Part shown: positions 1-10,893 of the stretch, piece after piece
How positions within the stretch are numbered: position 1 is the first letter of the stretch
Layout: every line of letters begins with the position of its first letter
NCBI GenBank assembly: GCA_022606135.1
Contig: JABYQN010000001.1
Span: 2,976,001 to 3,040,000, forward strand
Reading direction: 5' to 3'
Length of the DNA: 64,000 bases
From: Fomes fomentarius
Taxonomy: Eukaryota; Basidiomycota; Agaricomycetes; Polyporales; Polyporaceae
Position numbers and translations under genes: made by a program
Notes under the pieces: generated by a model
The model's database searches: none
What the model was told of the DNA's origin: nothing
Seen by the model: the letters and a program-made list of their open reading frames with translations, nothing else

Positions 1-1699
1 TACATGCGCGCAGCTGCGACTACGCCACCCCTTTCTCCCGGATCTGGTACTGCATCTGTATCCCCGCACTCTCCTTACTCCCAGAAGTCGCCAGTATTGG
101 CCGGGATTCCCTCACCCAGCGCGAGGATGTCGCCGAATATTACACCGACGACTCAAGCAGCTGGCATTGCATCTTCGCCTACGAGTCCTATCAGCGTGCA
201 CAGTCTGCGGGACCGAGTGATGTCACCTCCGCAGGAGCTTCCCAAAGCTCCCGCAGCAGCAGCAGATCCTCCCGCCACCCCTCGGCTGCCCTTCTTCGAG
301 AAGTTCAAGAACAAGCTTCCAGCTGTGGACACTGCCAAGGCTACGGACCCGGTAGAGCGGTCCCCGCCATCCCCGGCCTCGTCGGACAGCAGTTACGACG
401 GGCTCGCGTACGCAAATAGCGACGACGAGGACGAGCTTGATATCCCCTTGCGCGCCAGCCCACAACCACTCGCAACTCCCGCCAAGCCTTTGCCTCCAGC
501 CCCAACTCCAGCTTCAGTCCCAGCGGAGAACAAGGTCCGCTTCCCGTCTATGAGCGAGTCCAAGTACTCGTCTTCTTCATCCTCCACCGCCAATTCCCCG
601 CGTTTCCCTCAGCGGAGCCTCTCTGCATCGACAGCGACCACATCGTACGGAGTACGCACCATCGCAAAGTCGACTGGGGCGCTCGACCGCGCCATGGAGA
701 CGCTGTTTGAAGACAACCCGACCTCGCCAACGACGAGCACGAGCTCGCGGCCGTTCACGGAGAAACAGCGCGAGAGCGTGAGCAAGTCGCCGAAGATCCC
801 GACGCGGTCGCATACGAGCCCGACGCTGCCGTCGGGGCGGCTGGAGGAGCGCAAGAGCGCGCAGAGGCGGCCGCGGACGAAGACGAAGACGTGCGTGCGG
901 TGCGTGAAGCCGGTCGAGGACGGGAGGTGGATTCAGATGGAGGGCGGGAACGTGCTCTGCGATAAGTGCTGGAAGAATATGTATCTGCCGAAGGTGCGTC
1001 CCATTCTCCGTCCTTTTCCCTCGCTTTGTGGTCGTTTGGGTCGTCGTCGGTGGTCCAGGACGCGCCGCGGGTGATCGAGACCGTATTCGAGAATTGATGC
1101 TGATGACGTGTGTGGGTTTCGTTTCTTGTGCGCTAACAGTGTCGGCGTTGTAACAAAACGATCGAAAAGCAAGCCGTGTCGTCGTCCGACGGCCAGCTTA
1201 AGGGCAAGTGGCACCGGGAGTGCTTTAGCTGCTTCACGTGCGAGGTGTGTTCCTTTGTCTCCGCGTCGCGTAGCCTCATGTTACTGACTTGACCCCTCCC
1301 CGTCACGAATGCGAACAGAAACCATTCCCCGATAAGAGCTTCTACGTATACGACGGGAAGCCATTCTGCGCATACCACTACCACGAAGAGAACAACTCGC
1401 TCTGCGCCGCGGCACGGTGCGGGCAGCCTATCGAAGGCCCCTGTGCGGTCTCGCATGCGGGCGACCGGTACCACCCCGAACACTTCCTGTGCGAGTATCG
1501 CGGGTGCACGGAGCGGCTCGTGGAGTACTACGAGCTCGAGGGTCGTATGCTCTGTGAGCGACACGTGCAGAAGGCGATGCGCGAGCAGGACGAGGACGAT
1601 GACTGGGCGTACGACGACTCGGCGGGCAACAGGAACACCATGGCTATGAAGCGCGTGACGCGGTTCATCGACCTGGCTGCGCTCGGGAGCACGTCGTAG
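1..1699 (+). CDS. LIM-domain protein, 3' part (paxillin/Pxl1-like)
   Basis: Three exons are visible: up to 993, 1140-1244 and 1319-1699 (stop TAG); both introns are phase 0 with GT/AG ends. The 5' end is probably outside the window, although an ATG sits at base 4. The first ~290 residues are Ser/Pro-rich and look disordered. The C-terminal part holds zinc-finger pairs: an atypical first LIM half (CVRC...VLCDKC), then a canonical LIM (CRRC...WHREC..C..C...FC..H, split by the introns) and another (C...C...YHPEHFLC...LCERH). LIM domains bind proteins, often at actin and cell-polarity sites. No RhoGAP domain follows, so a paxillin-like adaptor fits better than an Lrg1/Rga-type GAP. The family call is secure; the exact orthologue is inferred. 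Confidence 0.85.
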
Positions 1700-2717
1700 T
1701 TTGCGGTGTACCGTACCCGGTCGATGTATGTGTGCTCGCGGAGCAGGGTTGGTGGTTGTACGCTGTCGTGGTCGTGGTTGTTCCCTGTTTCTAGTCTCTC
1801 ACCATCTCACCCTCCCTCACTTCATCTGCATCACTCCTCACCTCACCTCACCTCGTTTCTCATCTCAGCCTCCGCATCGCTCTCACGTTATATTGACTTT
1901 TGTGTTTCTGCTCCTCCTGCACTTGGGTTGGAATAATTGGACCTTACATGTATTTATACCCGTATCGTTCTCCCTTCCCTCTTCCCTGTCATCTCCGCTC
2001 TCTCTCGTCTTTCTCTTCCCTTTTTCCTCTCTCTTTTTCCTCTCGACTCTATAGGACTGCAGGATTCGTCGCATTCACGTCACGTACACGCCCCCGCCCA
2101 CCAGTATACAGCACCACGCTTCTACGGTCATATCCCCCGCATCAGCACTGGCACCCAGAGTCTATCTAATTCTTACTTATTGTGCATCTAACTTCCAGGA
2201 CAGCAACATCCATCCGTCGTCCCCCTTCACATCCTGCACACCTCACAACCCCCACCTTAAACCCGCCCGCCTTACCCTTCGCCCAGTCCATCATTAGTAC
2301 CACTACTCACTCTCCCCCCCAATACTCTGTTTTACCCCATACGTAGCTCTCTCTCGGTTTCCCTCTTCCTCTTCTCTGCTTGTGGTATCCTTCACGGATC
2401 AGTTTAGTCGCGCCGTTCGTTGTATGTAACAGACCTTTCTTGTGCGGCTCGCATGGGTAGCTAGTAGTACGACACTGCCCCGGCTAATGAGATAGACTTA
2501 ACACAGTCTCAGACTTGTGTGCGCCGGGACCACTAGTTTCTCTGGGGCTTTTGGCGGAGTGAATGAACTATGAACGCGCGCGGAGTTCCTCGTGCTATAA
2601 TCCGGTTGAATACAGTACATCTATGGCACACCTTCTTCCTATCTCGTCCGTCACCGAGCATCATGTGGGTCCTTTGAGATCAAGTCTGACGAAGCCGAAA
2701 GCGTTGAAAACCCATTA
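1700..2717. other. Intergenic between convergent genes
   Basis: No supportable gene. The first 500 bases are strongly CT-rich on the plus strand, as expected of a 3' untranslated region after the LIM gene. The open frames here are low-complexity Ser/Leu/Pro translations of that tract. Confidence 0.6.
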
Positions 2718-4188
2718 TCACGAGGCTGGGGAGGACGAGTCCATGTTGCCCCGTTTGTTCTTCACGATCCACTCGCGGATGTACGTACTGCTCAGCTTCG
2801 CGGCCTTGAGCAGCGCCGCATCTTCCGCGTCCACGCTCGACTCCGTCGCAGAGATGACGTCGATGACGAACGTGCGCAGGGGCGGTAGCGAGACCTCCTT
2901 CCGTCGTTTATCGACTGATGCGAAGAAGAATGGCAGTTAGTTAAAGTATACATGACCACTGTATGGTCTGGACTCATGATGGAAACTCACTGGATGCCGC
3001 GCCCGAGAGCGTCTCCTTGCTCACGACGAGGGCTTGCACGTTGGGATCCCAGCCAGTCGGCCCGTAGACGTCGCTGATCGGGACGAGGTCGTGCACGATC
3101 CCGGGCCTGAACAGCTCGAGGAACGCGCGCGTGCGCGCGACGCGGACGGGCAGCGGCTCGAGGACATCCTTGAACTCTTTCTTGCCCAAGAGCACGTCGT
3201 CTGTGGTTGCAACGCACACGTTTCAGCGGCATGCACAGGCGTTGCGAGGTGGGTGTAGGTAGGAGCGCGTAGCATGAGGAGAGTGGAGAGTGGACGACGG
3301 ACCTGTGATGCCCACGATGAGCTTCAAGCTCGCGATCCATGCGCCCATGCTGAGCAGGATCTTGTGGCCGGCGTGGAGATGGTCGAACGTCCCTCCGAGC
3401 GCGACGACGGGGTAAAGCGGCGGTACCGAAGGCTCTTCAGGTGGCGGAGCGGGCGCGGGCGTGTGTAGCGGGTGGTCATCCGGCTCAAGGACGATGATCT
3501 CTGCTCGGCGCCGCTCGATCGCTTCAGGCAGGGCAGGGAAGACCGTATCGTGCGGGGTAACTGCGTCGTGAAATGGTCCCACTTAGTACACCCCGAACAC
3601 TCCCTCCTCCTTGGGACACAGCGAATGCAGCGGGGGGCGCTCACCAGAGAATATGCGCTCCGCGTCGCGGACGACGTGTTCCGGGAATGGAAACGGGTCT
3701 GCGTCTGCGGCGGCGGTGGTGCCCTGGAGGAGGACGTCGATGTCGAGCAGGATGTTACCGATGTCCTGCGCGACCTTGGTCGCTTGCACGTACACGAACG
3801 TCAGCAGCCGCTGCACGTCGTCCCAGTGGGCCGTGCGCGATATCCCTGCTGAGAGCTTAGGATCTGGATGATGTGCACGGGCGTGCTGCGGCGGGGCCGG
3901 GTCCGAGTTGGTTGCGTCCGGGGAGTCCGACGCAGGTGGGGGCGCATCGGGTCCTGAGCCCGGGATGGATGTCTCGGGCGGCAGGCTCAAGGCAGACGGA
4001 GTGTCGGCGCGGGCTGGGGGATTGAAGAATGGTGAAAGGATGATGATTCGGAGTGTGTCCGATGTCTTGCGCGCGGCGGTGGATACGGGCGTCGCAAGGT
4101 AGTTGGGAGTGTCGTGTAGATTGTGGACGGTGGTCAGTAGGACGGTGTGCCGTACTTGGTCGAGTGCGTCAGGAGATAGGGGAGGCAT
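2718..4188 (-). CDS. CAB4: Phosphopantetheine adenylyltransferase (CoA biosynthesis)
   Basis: Exons on the minus strand are 4188-3645, 3560-3303, 3200-2991 and 2914-2718 (402 aa, stop TGA). PPAT transfers AMP from ATP to 4'-phosphopantetheine, the fourth step of CoA synthesis. The nucleotidyltransferase core starts near residue 225 with GGTFDHLHAGHK, the T/HxGH signature that binds ATP phosphates. It continues through GITDDVLLGKKEF, where the first intron splits the codon cleanly, and a VSKETLSG segment. The N-terminal ~200 residues are a poorly conserved extension, as in yeast and animal eukaryotic PPATs. All three junctions restore known family sequence, so the model is firm. Confidence 0.9.
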
Positions 4189-4700
4189 AGCGGTTACCTA
4201 TCCCAGACCTGTTTCCTCCTAGACGCAGGGCAATTACTAGAGGCGAAGACTGTGTACGCTCGTGGTGGTTGGGAGCAAGTACACAGGCGGGATGGCGAAC
4301 GCGATTGCGCCATGAGGGACGATTGAGATGACATTCATCTGCCTGGACGCCGGGGAAGCACACGCCCGACATGTGTTATGTCGCCGTGTACCCGAAACAC
4401 TCGAGAAACAAGCATTCGCTGCATGTATGTTCAGTAGATCGATCACAAACTGGTATACATTGCATTAGGATATGGTCGACTACCAGATAGCAATAAGTCA
4501 GATGTCAAGATGTCATGAGTGGGTCGTCAAGTCCGATGTGTGTGTGTGTGAGCAAGAATCTGTAAGTACCACAAAGCGTGGAACGCTGCACTGCACCCTG
4601 CAGCATCCCCTGAACCATACGAACGACAAGAGCACGCCAATGAATGTCCATGTCCAAACCACAAGCCAATAAGCCGGTAGGCCCAGGAGAACGGAGAAGA
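4189..4700. other. Intergenic, upstream of CAB4
   Basis: No gene seen. It holds the promoter side of the minus-strand CAB4 gene and the 3' flank of the next minus-strand gene. There is a GT-rich stretch near 4534-4550. Confidence 0.5.
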
Positions 4701-6573
4701 CTATGTCCGTGTGCGCGGCGACGCCCGACTGGCGTGCAGATCCTTCACGTCGAAGAATATGCTGAGGCCAAACAAGAGACAGAGTAGACACGCGGATGCT
4801 GTCCCGAGGTTGTAAGCGTCGCACCTGGCCGGTGGAACCAAGGATCATCAGCAATCAGGCACGCAGGTCGTCAAATAGGAAATAGAGATACTCACCACCC
4901 AATATAACCACCCACTGGACACCGCTTGCCCATCAGGATGAGTACGAACACCAGTCCCCACAAGAGCATCATGAACGCGTCCACGGTGACACCCCACTTT
5001 AGCACCTTCCGCGCCTTCTTCCACTGCTCCTCCATCGCCAACCCCGCGAAGATGCTGCGTCGCTTCGGAGTCCGTCTCCTTTGACCACCCGTGCCAGAAG
5101 CACCAGAATACGACCCAGGAATAGCGGAGGAACCGTCATCCTCCTCGTCCTCGTCCTCTTCCCGCCCACGCTCGGCGTCGCGCCCAAACATGGTAGGATC
5201 GACGATCAGGTTGACCTGCACGCTCTGCTGCTGGGGACCCTTGCCTTTCTTCCCCTTCTTGGGGGGCTTGCCCCCTGGAAGGCCCTGGACGGGTAGCACC
5301 ATCATCCCTCCAGGTCCCCCTGTCAAGGGGGCGCCCTTGGGTTTCCGAGCGCCGCAGCAGCATGGGTAGATGAGGAAGAGGAATGTGCAGCCGAACAAGG
5401 TGATGAAGGAGAGGATATAGAGGACGTATGCCGGAAGCTTCTGAGCGGGTGGTGGGAGTTTCTCAGGCTTGATGATCTACAGGCGGCGGCATGAGTATCG
5501 GTATTACGCGTTGCAGTTATTGAGACGTACAATGCCAGAGTAGATGGACGATATTGCAGCGGTTAGGGCGAGTAGGAACTGGATCCAACGTACCGCTAAT
5601 CGCTTCTTCGGTCCATCCGTGATTAACCTCCCTTTCTCGTCCACGCTTCCCACAACATGCTCCGGCTCTGCATCCTTGCCTGCGTCCTTCCCAAACTCCC
5701 GTTCTAGCATTCGAATCCGCTCCTCTTTGATGTCCGGATCGACAGGACGCTCATCCGGATCTACACCCCATGGAACAAGGTTGTGGTCGCGTGAATACCG
5801 AGAGTTAGAACCATAAGATGAGCCATAAGGATACGATGGTGGCGGCGAGGATGGGCTATACGGATTTAATGGGTCGGAGAGCGGATCATGGTCATAAGTG
5901 TAACTGGGGTCAAACGGATTGCGCTTTGTGGGTTCTTCCCCGCCGTGGCCATGCGAAGAAGAGGGGGGGAGAACGGATTCGCATGCGGCTGAGCGTTGTC
6001 TCGTGCATACCAACCGCGTGTGAAGGACGGAAACTGAGCGATGTCGATTTCCGAGGCTGGGTTTGCTATCTGTGGCTCTTGTCTTGGACGAGCGCGAGCA
6101 GATGGCGCATTGCTGCCTCGAGACTGAGTGGGAAAGGAAGAAGGCGGAGGCAAAGAAAATGGACGGCGCATGGGGGATGGAGAAGCTACTGAGTGCGATT
6201 GCGAGCTAGAAGCCGAGGCCGAGGTGAGTGAAGGAGGCGGATTGAGCGAATCCATACGGGCAAGCGGACGGTTTGCTCGCGGAGAAGGCGGATATGAATC
6301 ATACGGGTGGAATGGATGCTGTTGCGATATGTGGTTGTTATTGCGGTGGAGTGTACGTGCATAGTCTGCAAGGTCGAGTGCTTCTACGGAGACATCGGAA
6401 GGCTCACGACGGCGCTCGGTAACCCACTGGCCTACTGACTGATACGGATTTAAATCGGGTGTCTGCAGATGGGAAGAGGACGGCAGCGGGTCGTAGGGAT
6501 CCGGTGACCATGGACGACGAAAGCGAGACGGGGGCGGAGGAGACTCGAGCCAGTGGTCAGGATACGGATTCAT
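4701..6573 (-). CDS. Four-helix membrane protein, unknown function (frame break)
   Basis: Minus-strand exons are 6573-5531, 5476-4896 and 4824-4701. The N-terminal ~190 residues are Pro/Ser/Tyr-rich and disordered. Four hydrophobic segments follow: one just before the first intron (RWIQFLLALTAAISS), a second after it (AYVLYILSFITL, then a CCC motif), a third (DAFMMLLWGLVFVLIL) and a fourth in the last exon (SACLLCLLFGLSIFF). A Lys/Gly/Pro-rich loop and an acidic stretch lie between helices two and three. The last exon is found by splicing at 4895/4825, which gives GYIGWCDAYN across the junction. Exon 1 changes frame at a run of seven G (5963-5969, plus strand); one more base restores one frame. 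I do not recognise the family; it looks like a conserved fungal plasma-membrane or secretory-pathway protein. Confidence 0.65.
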
Positions 6574-6978
6574 TAGTGTTCGTTATCGTTCGTAAGATGT
6601 CGTGACGGTCGTAAACGAGGGTGCCAGTGTGCTCTGAGTATGACGGTGAGGTCGCGGGCAGGACAGGGAACGTCGGCGTCGAGGGAAAGGCTCAGAGCAT
6701 CGAGCGGTGAGAGACAGACTCGGTCCAATCCCTGCCAGGGCCACAGGCCCGCAGCGCCCACGTGCGTTCACTTATACTTATTGCCAGATAACCTCCCAAC
6801 ATGTCCCTTTTTGGGCCTTGTCTTGGGAGTTGCTGCGCTGCTAAGTCCCGATCTGTCAATCTGCGAGTGTGTGTCTGCCACTGCCAGGTCGCCCGCAGAG
6901 AATCAGATCGCGCTTCATAGGCTGTCAAGGGTCCTCAGTCGTTGGTCGGACATCGCTCATGTCTTCGCCCGCCGCGCA
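6574..6978. promoter_or_regulatory. Shared upstream region, membrane gene (-) and ATG15 (+)
   Basis: 405 bp separates two start codons that point away from each other, so it must carry both promoters. I see no clear TATA box. Open frames running in from 6640 are in frame with ATG15 but lack a signal peptide at their start, so I treat them as leader. Confidence 0.5.
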
Positions 6979-8590
6979 ATGCGCATCCTAGTCTCTTTCC
7001 TGCCAACCCTCCTCGCTCTATCTTGCGCTGTCTCCGGTGCTACAATTAATGTCTCCACTCGCACCTCGATCGCATTCGAACTACAGAACGATTACACTCC
7101 TGTATTCAACGATGACGACCTCACTCAAATCGCATTTGACATCTTGAATACAAGCGAAGCTCCTACCTCGACGGCCGTAACTCTGCGAGCCACGCCGACA
7201 ACGGTCTATCGTCCGAGGTCCGTTTCAGCATACCAGCATGCTCGTCTGCGTTCTTTGCAGTCACAAGAAAGCGAAGCCGTCGAATGGGAGCGAGTCAAGG
7301 TCCTTGCGCCCGATGTGCAAGACAAGCACACCCTCTCCCAGCTTGCGCGCATGACCGGGAACGCGTACGCACTCCCCGGTCGGCCAAACTGGTATGAGAT
7401 CGATCCTGTGTGGAACACCGTACGTATCCTTTCCGTCCTTCTCGTGTTTCAACCTTCCAGTTCCCGTGATGTCTCTGCACCCGCAAGGGCAAGTGTTGTC
7501 TTCGTGAACTTCGAATGGAATCCCGTCCTCGTCCTTCTCGCGATTGATGCTGACTGACCTCTTCCGCACTCCGGCATCCCAGAGCTTTCCCTTCGGCTGG
7601 GAAGACAAGGCGGACGGCTTCCGCGGGCACGTCTTCTTCTCCCCGGACAACGCAACCGTCGTGCTCTCCATCAAGGGCACGACGCTACAGGGCCCGACAT
7701 CGAAGAAGGACAAGTTCAACGACAACCTCCTCTTCTCCTGCTGCTGTGCTCGCGTCGATATCACATGGATATTCCGACAGGTGTGCAAGTGCTATGCGAA
7801 CAACTGGCGGTGCGACAATACGTGCTTGACCGACGCGCTCGTGCAGGACAGCTTGTTCTATAATGTCGGTGTGGTGAGTACTGCTTGTGCCCTCCGTAAG
7901 TTCCTTAACTCTCTTCCAAGTTCTAATGTACGTGCGTCCGCGTGTAGGGTCTGATCAACAACCTCACCGCGCTCTATCCGAAGGCCAACATCTGGCTCGT
8001 AGGACACTCCCTCGGCGGTGGTCTCGCCTCACTTCTAGGCACAACATTCGGCCTACCAGCCGTCGCGTTTGAGTCCCCGGAGAGCGCCTCGCTGCTCTGC
8101 GCCTCCATCTTCCCTTCCCGCCAGCACCACCAGGCAGCAACGACACGACGTCGATATACGCCCGTGCGCCAGTCACACACGTATATCACAACGCGGACCC
8201 CATACCCCAGGGCGCGTGCACGGGCGTGGGCTCGCCGTGCGCGCAGGCTGGGTTTGCGCTCGAGACGAGGTGTCATCTGGGCAAGTCGATCGTGTATGAC
8301 ACGGTGGGTAAGCTCGGGTGGAGGGTCGATATCCGCAAACATATCATCAAGGAGGTTATCACGCATGTTATCGAGGCGGAGCCTGAGGATGGGTGGGAGG
8401 AAGACGCGGAAGGTGTCCGGAGAGAGGTTCCCGTTGCGAGGGCGGAGGAAGGATGTCTAGTGAGTTGAGTTGCTCTGTGGTTAATCTAAGTTGTACTGAT
8501 TAGTATCGTGTGTTTTCGCTGCGCACCCAGGACTGTTACAAGTGGGAGTTCGGAGACTTCAAGGACGGTGATGGGGACGACGACGATTGA
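6979..8590 (+). CDS. ATG15: Autophagic/vacuolar lipase Atg15 (frame break in exon 3)
   Basis: Exons 6979-7419, 7583-7873, 7948-8459 and 8531-8590. Atg15 is a class-3 lipase that breaks down autophagic and Cvt body membranes in the vacuole. The chosen ATG gives a hydrophobic signal-anchor ([18 protein letters not shown]) as in the family. Family landmarks in order: [18 protein letters not shown], the IKGT oxyanion region, a Cys-rich patch (CCC...CKCY...CDNTC), the nucleophile elbow [10 protein letters not shown], the HNADPIPQG block with the catalytic Asp, ETRCHLGK, and the C-terminal DCYKWEFGD. The frame changes at 8075-8081 (CCCCGGAGAG): one added G yields the expected [12 protein letters not shown]. 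It then stays open to the stop, so the gene is probably intact in the organism. Confidence 0.88.
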
Positions 8591-10893
8591 ACATTGCATT
8601 GTACATATTGACAACCCCACTGGACATCTGAATGTATGTAAATTAGTTCAAAGCTGTATACTAACACATGAGATATTACCCGGTGCATATTCTTCTGCTG
8701 CGGCCGCCCATGATCCAGAGATGTACCCAAGTTGATCATATCAAGTAGGATTTAGGAGCGGCGGCGTGTGCAAGCCTCTCTAGAGCGAAGTTAGCAACCT
8801 TTCAGATTCCCTCTGCTACGCTTCGCTGATTCCGCTTCACTAGATATGACCCTCTGCCAGTAGCAGAGTCACCAGTGGCGAACGAACAAGTTTGCCGACA
8901 CCTAACCACCCGTCGGACATCACTGCCGACGTGGCTCATGCATGACACGGCTTGATACGATGCCCAACTTCATTCTATTTTGCAAATTAGTCGCATGGGT
9001 CTCCTGGTATTCATTACTGGCACGGATCTCCTGGAGGGAGGACGCGCCGATAGTCTGCAGGCGATCACCGTCTCAATCTAAGGTCTTCTGGCTATAATCA
9101 TCCTCAATACGGTCTTTCCCAGAACAGACGCAGTGGATGGAGTGTCGACCATGATGCTGGACGGAAGAGGTTCCAATGATAGGTGGGGGGATGTGTGACA
9201 ACAGGGAGTATTAGGGGCGGAAACGCGGACGTGTATCACCACTTTTGACAGGTAAGACTTCAAGTTAGCCGGTTCTTCGAGAAATGGCGTGTGAGTCGGT
9301 GAGTACCTGCATATAATATACACATGTTCGCTACTTATCGCTACCCGTGTCTCGACGCATGCTCTCAAGCCATTCTACCGATGTAGCCCTTGCACTAAAT
9401 TCATAATGCTACCGAGGGACGATGCATGGAGAGACCGCTTTGCCCTCGAGCATCTTCCTCGCGGTGAGTATCTCCTTTACGCTGGTGTCCAGGATCCTCA
9501 TCCGATCGTCTCAAGTGAAAGTACCCCGTCTTCCATTGATCTCCAGCCGTCCTATCTCTATTTTCAGCCGCCATCGTTACGGCTATTGCAAGAACAACAG
9601 AAACAAATAACAGAAGAAAACAGGACGACTCCGCACTTGTTGTATGTCGCGCGACCTAGAGACGTGCCGACACTGGCCATGAGCACTGAGCCATGAGCTT
9701 CCCTGCCCTTTTGAATCATGCTCGGCTGCAATTTCTCTCTTTCTCGTACGTGATGGTCGGTCACTCTTTCCAGGGCTTGCGTTCCTCGACGCATATCCGG
9801 ATCCTTCAGGACTTCTGCAGGACATTTTCGCAAGACCCAGTTCTCGTCCTCGTCCCAATAAATAGCAAATCCTCAATATCGCGTTCTCCGTCAAAAATCA
9901 GTAAACCCAAAGTTGAAGTCTCCACCAGCCCCATGATTGTAAGAAGCATACGCCTTACTTTCTGCCAAAGCATCCATACCAAAATCCCGCCTTGCGCTGC
10001 AGCCAAGAAATCAGACTTATCCACACATAATTTCACATAGTCACATAGTGAGCCCGCCTCTCTCAACTTCCCGTCGCCTTCATTGACCATAGGACGTGTT
10101 CAGACAAGTACAAGTTCGGCGCGACGAAAACGCCACACCCCGAGTGCCGGGCTGCTCCCGGTCCCATGTAGGATCGAAGAGCAATGACGACTCACGTGCA
10201 CAAACCGCGAAGCATAACCCCTAGGGCAAATACGAACGCGTGCGACGACACAGCCCCCGTCGAGTACGCCGCCCTTCAACCCGATCTATGCAAGCGGTGA
10301 AGTGAGGTTGAGTGTCCTCTCCTTAGTTTCCCTTAACTGACCATAGTCTACAGCAAAATCGCGAATACACCCCCGCGACAAACACGCCGAGTGCCGGGCT
10401 GCTTCGGTCGCAAGACTCGGGAGTAACGTTCAGAGCACCTTGAAACGCATGCCTGAGTACCCCAGGACACCCCCCGCGCTCGCGGCGTCCCCAGTCTCCT
10501 CCTGTGTGAAAAGCAACGCTTGTATATGTAACCCGGGCACGGCGCGCGACGCAGTTCGGTCAATATACCGTGTTTCGTGCCTTCTACCATGCCAATGAGT
10601 TCTTTGAGCGGGTGTAATGTGGTTTCTCGACGATCGCGAGTGGCACTGGTGTCGCCACAGGATGGGAAGAGTACGTCCGTCCATCTTCCTTCGCCTATGT
10701 ATCGCCTTCTGGCTTCCGTTCTTCGTTGGACCACAGATATGACAAATGATGACCGCTGGGGTGAAGAACGGAAACAATCCACTCCAGTAGCTTCTGAAGA
10801 ACGTACCCATCGTTCTCCACCGCCTCTCGACTGACACCAACTTATTACTAGTTATTAGCTCTATACAATTGTACTGACTCTGTGTCCCTCGGC
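8591..10893. other. Long intergenic region, no supportable gene
   Basis: 2.3 kb with only short, low-quality open frames on both strands. It lies between the 3' ends of ATG15 (+) and guanine deaminase (-). It contains a 17-base direct repeat (10140-10156 and 10387-10403) and is otherwise unremarkable. Confidence 0.5.
10140..10403. repeat. 17-bp direct repeat pair
   Basis: The string CCGAGTGCCGGGCTGCT occurs at 10140-10156 and again at 10387-10403. Short C/A-rich stretches precede both copies. Nothing else in the interval repeats clearly, so this may be a relic of an old duplication or insertion. Confidence 0.7.

Noticed and set aside
6640..6978. Upstream in-frame extension of ATG15
   Set aside because: It would bury the signal-anchor, which starts right after the ATG at 6979.
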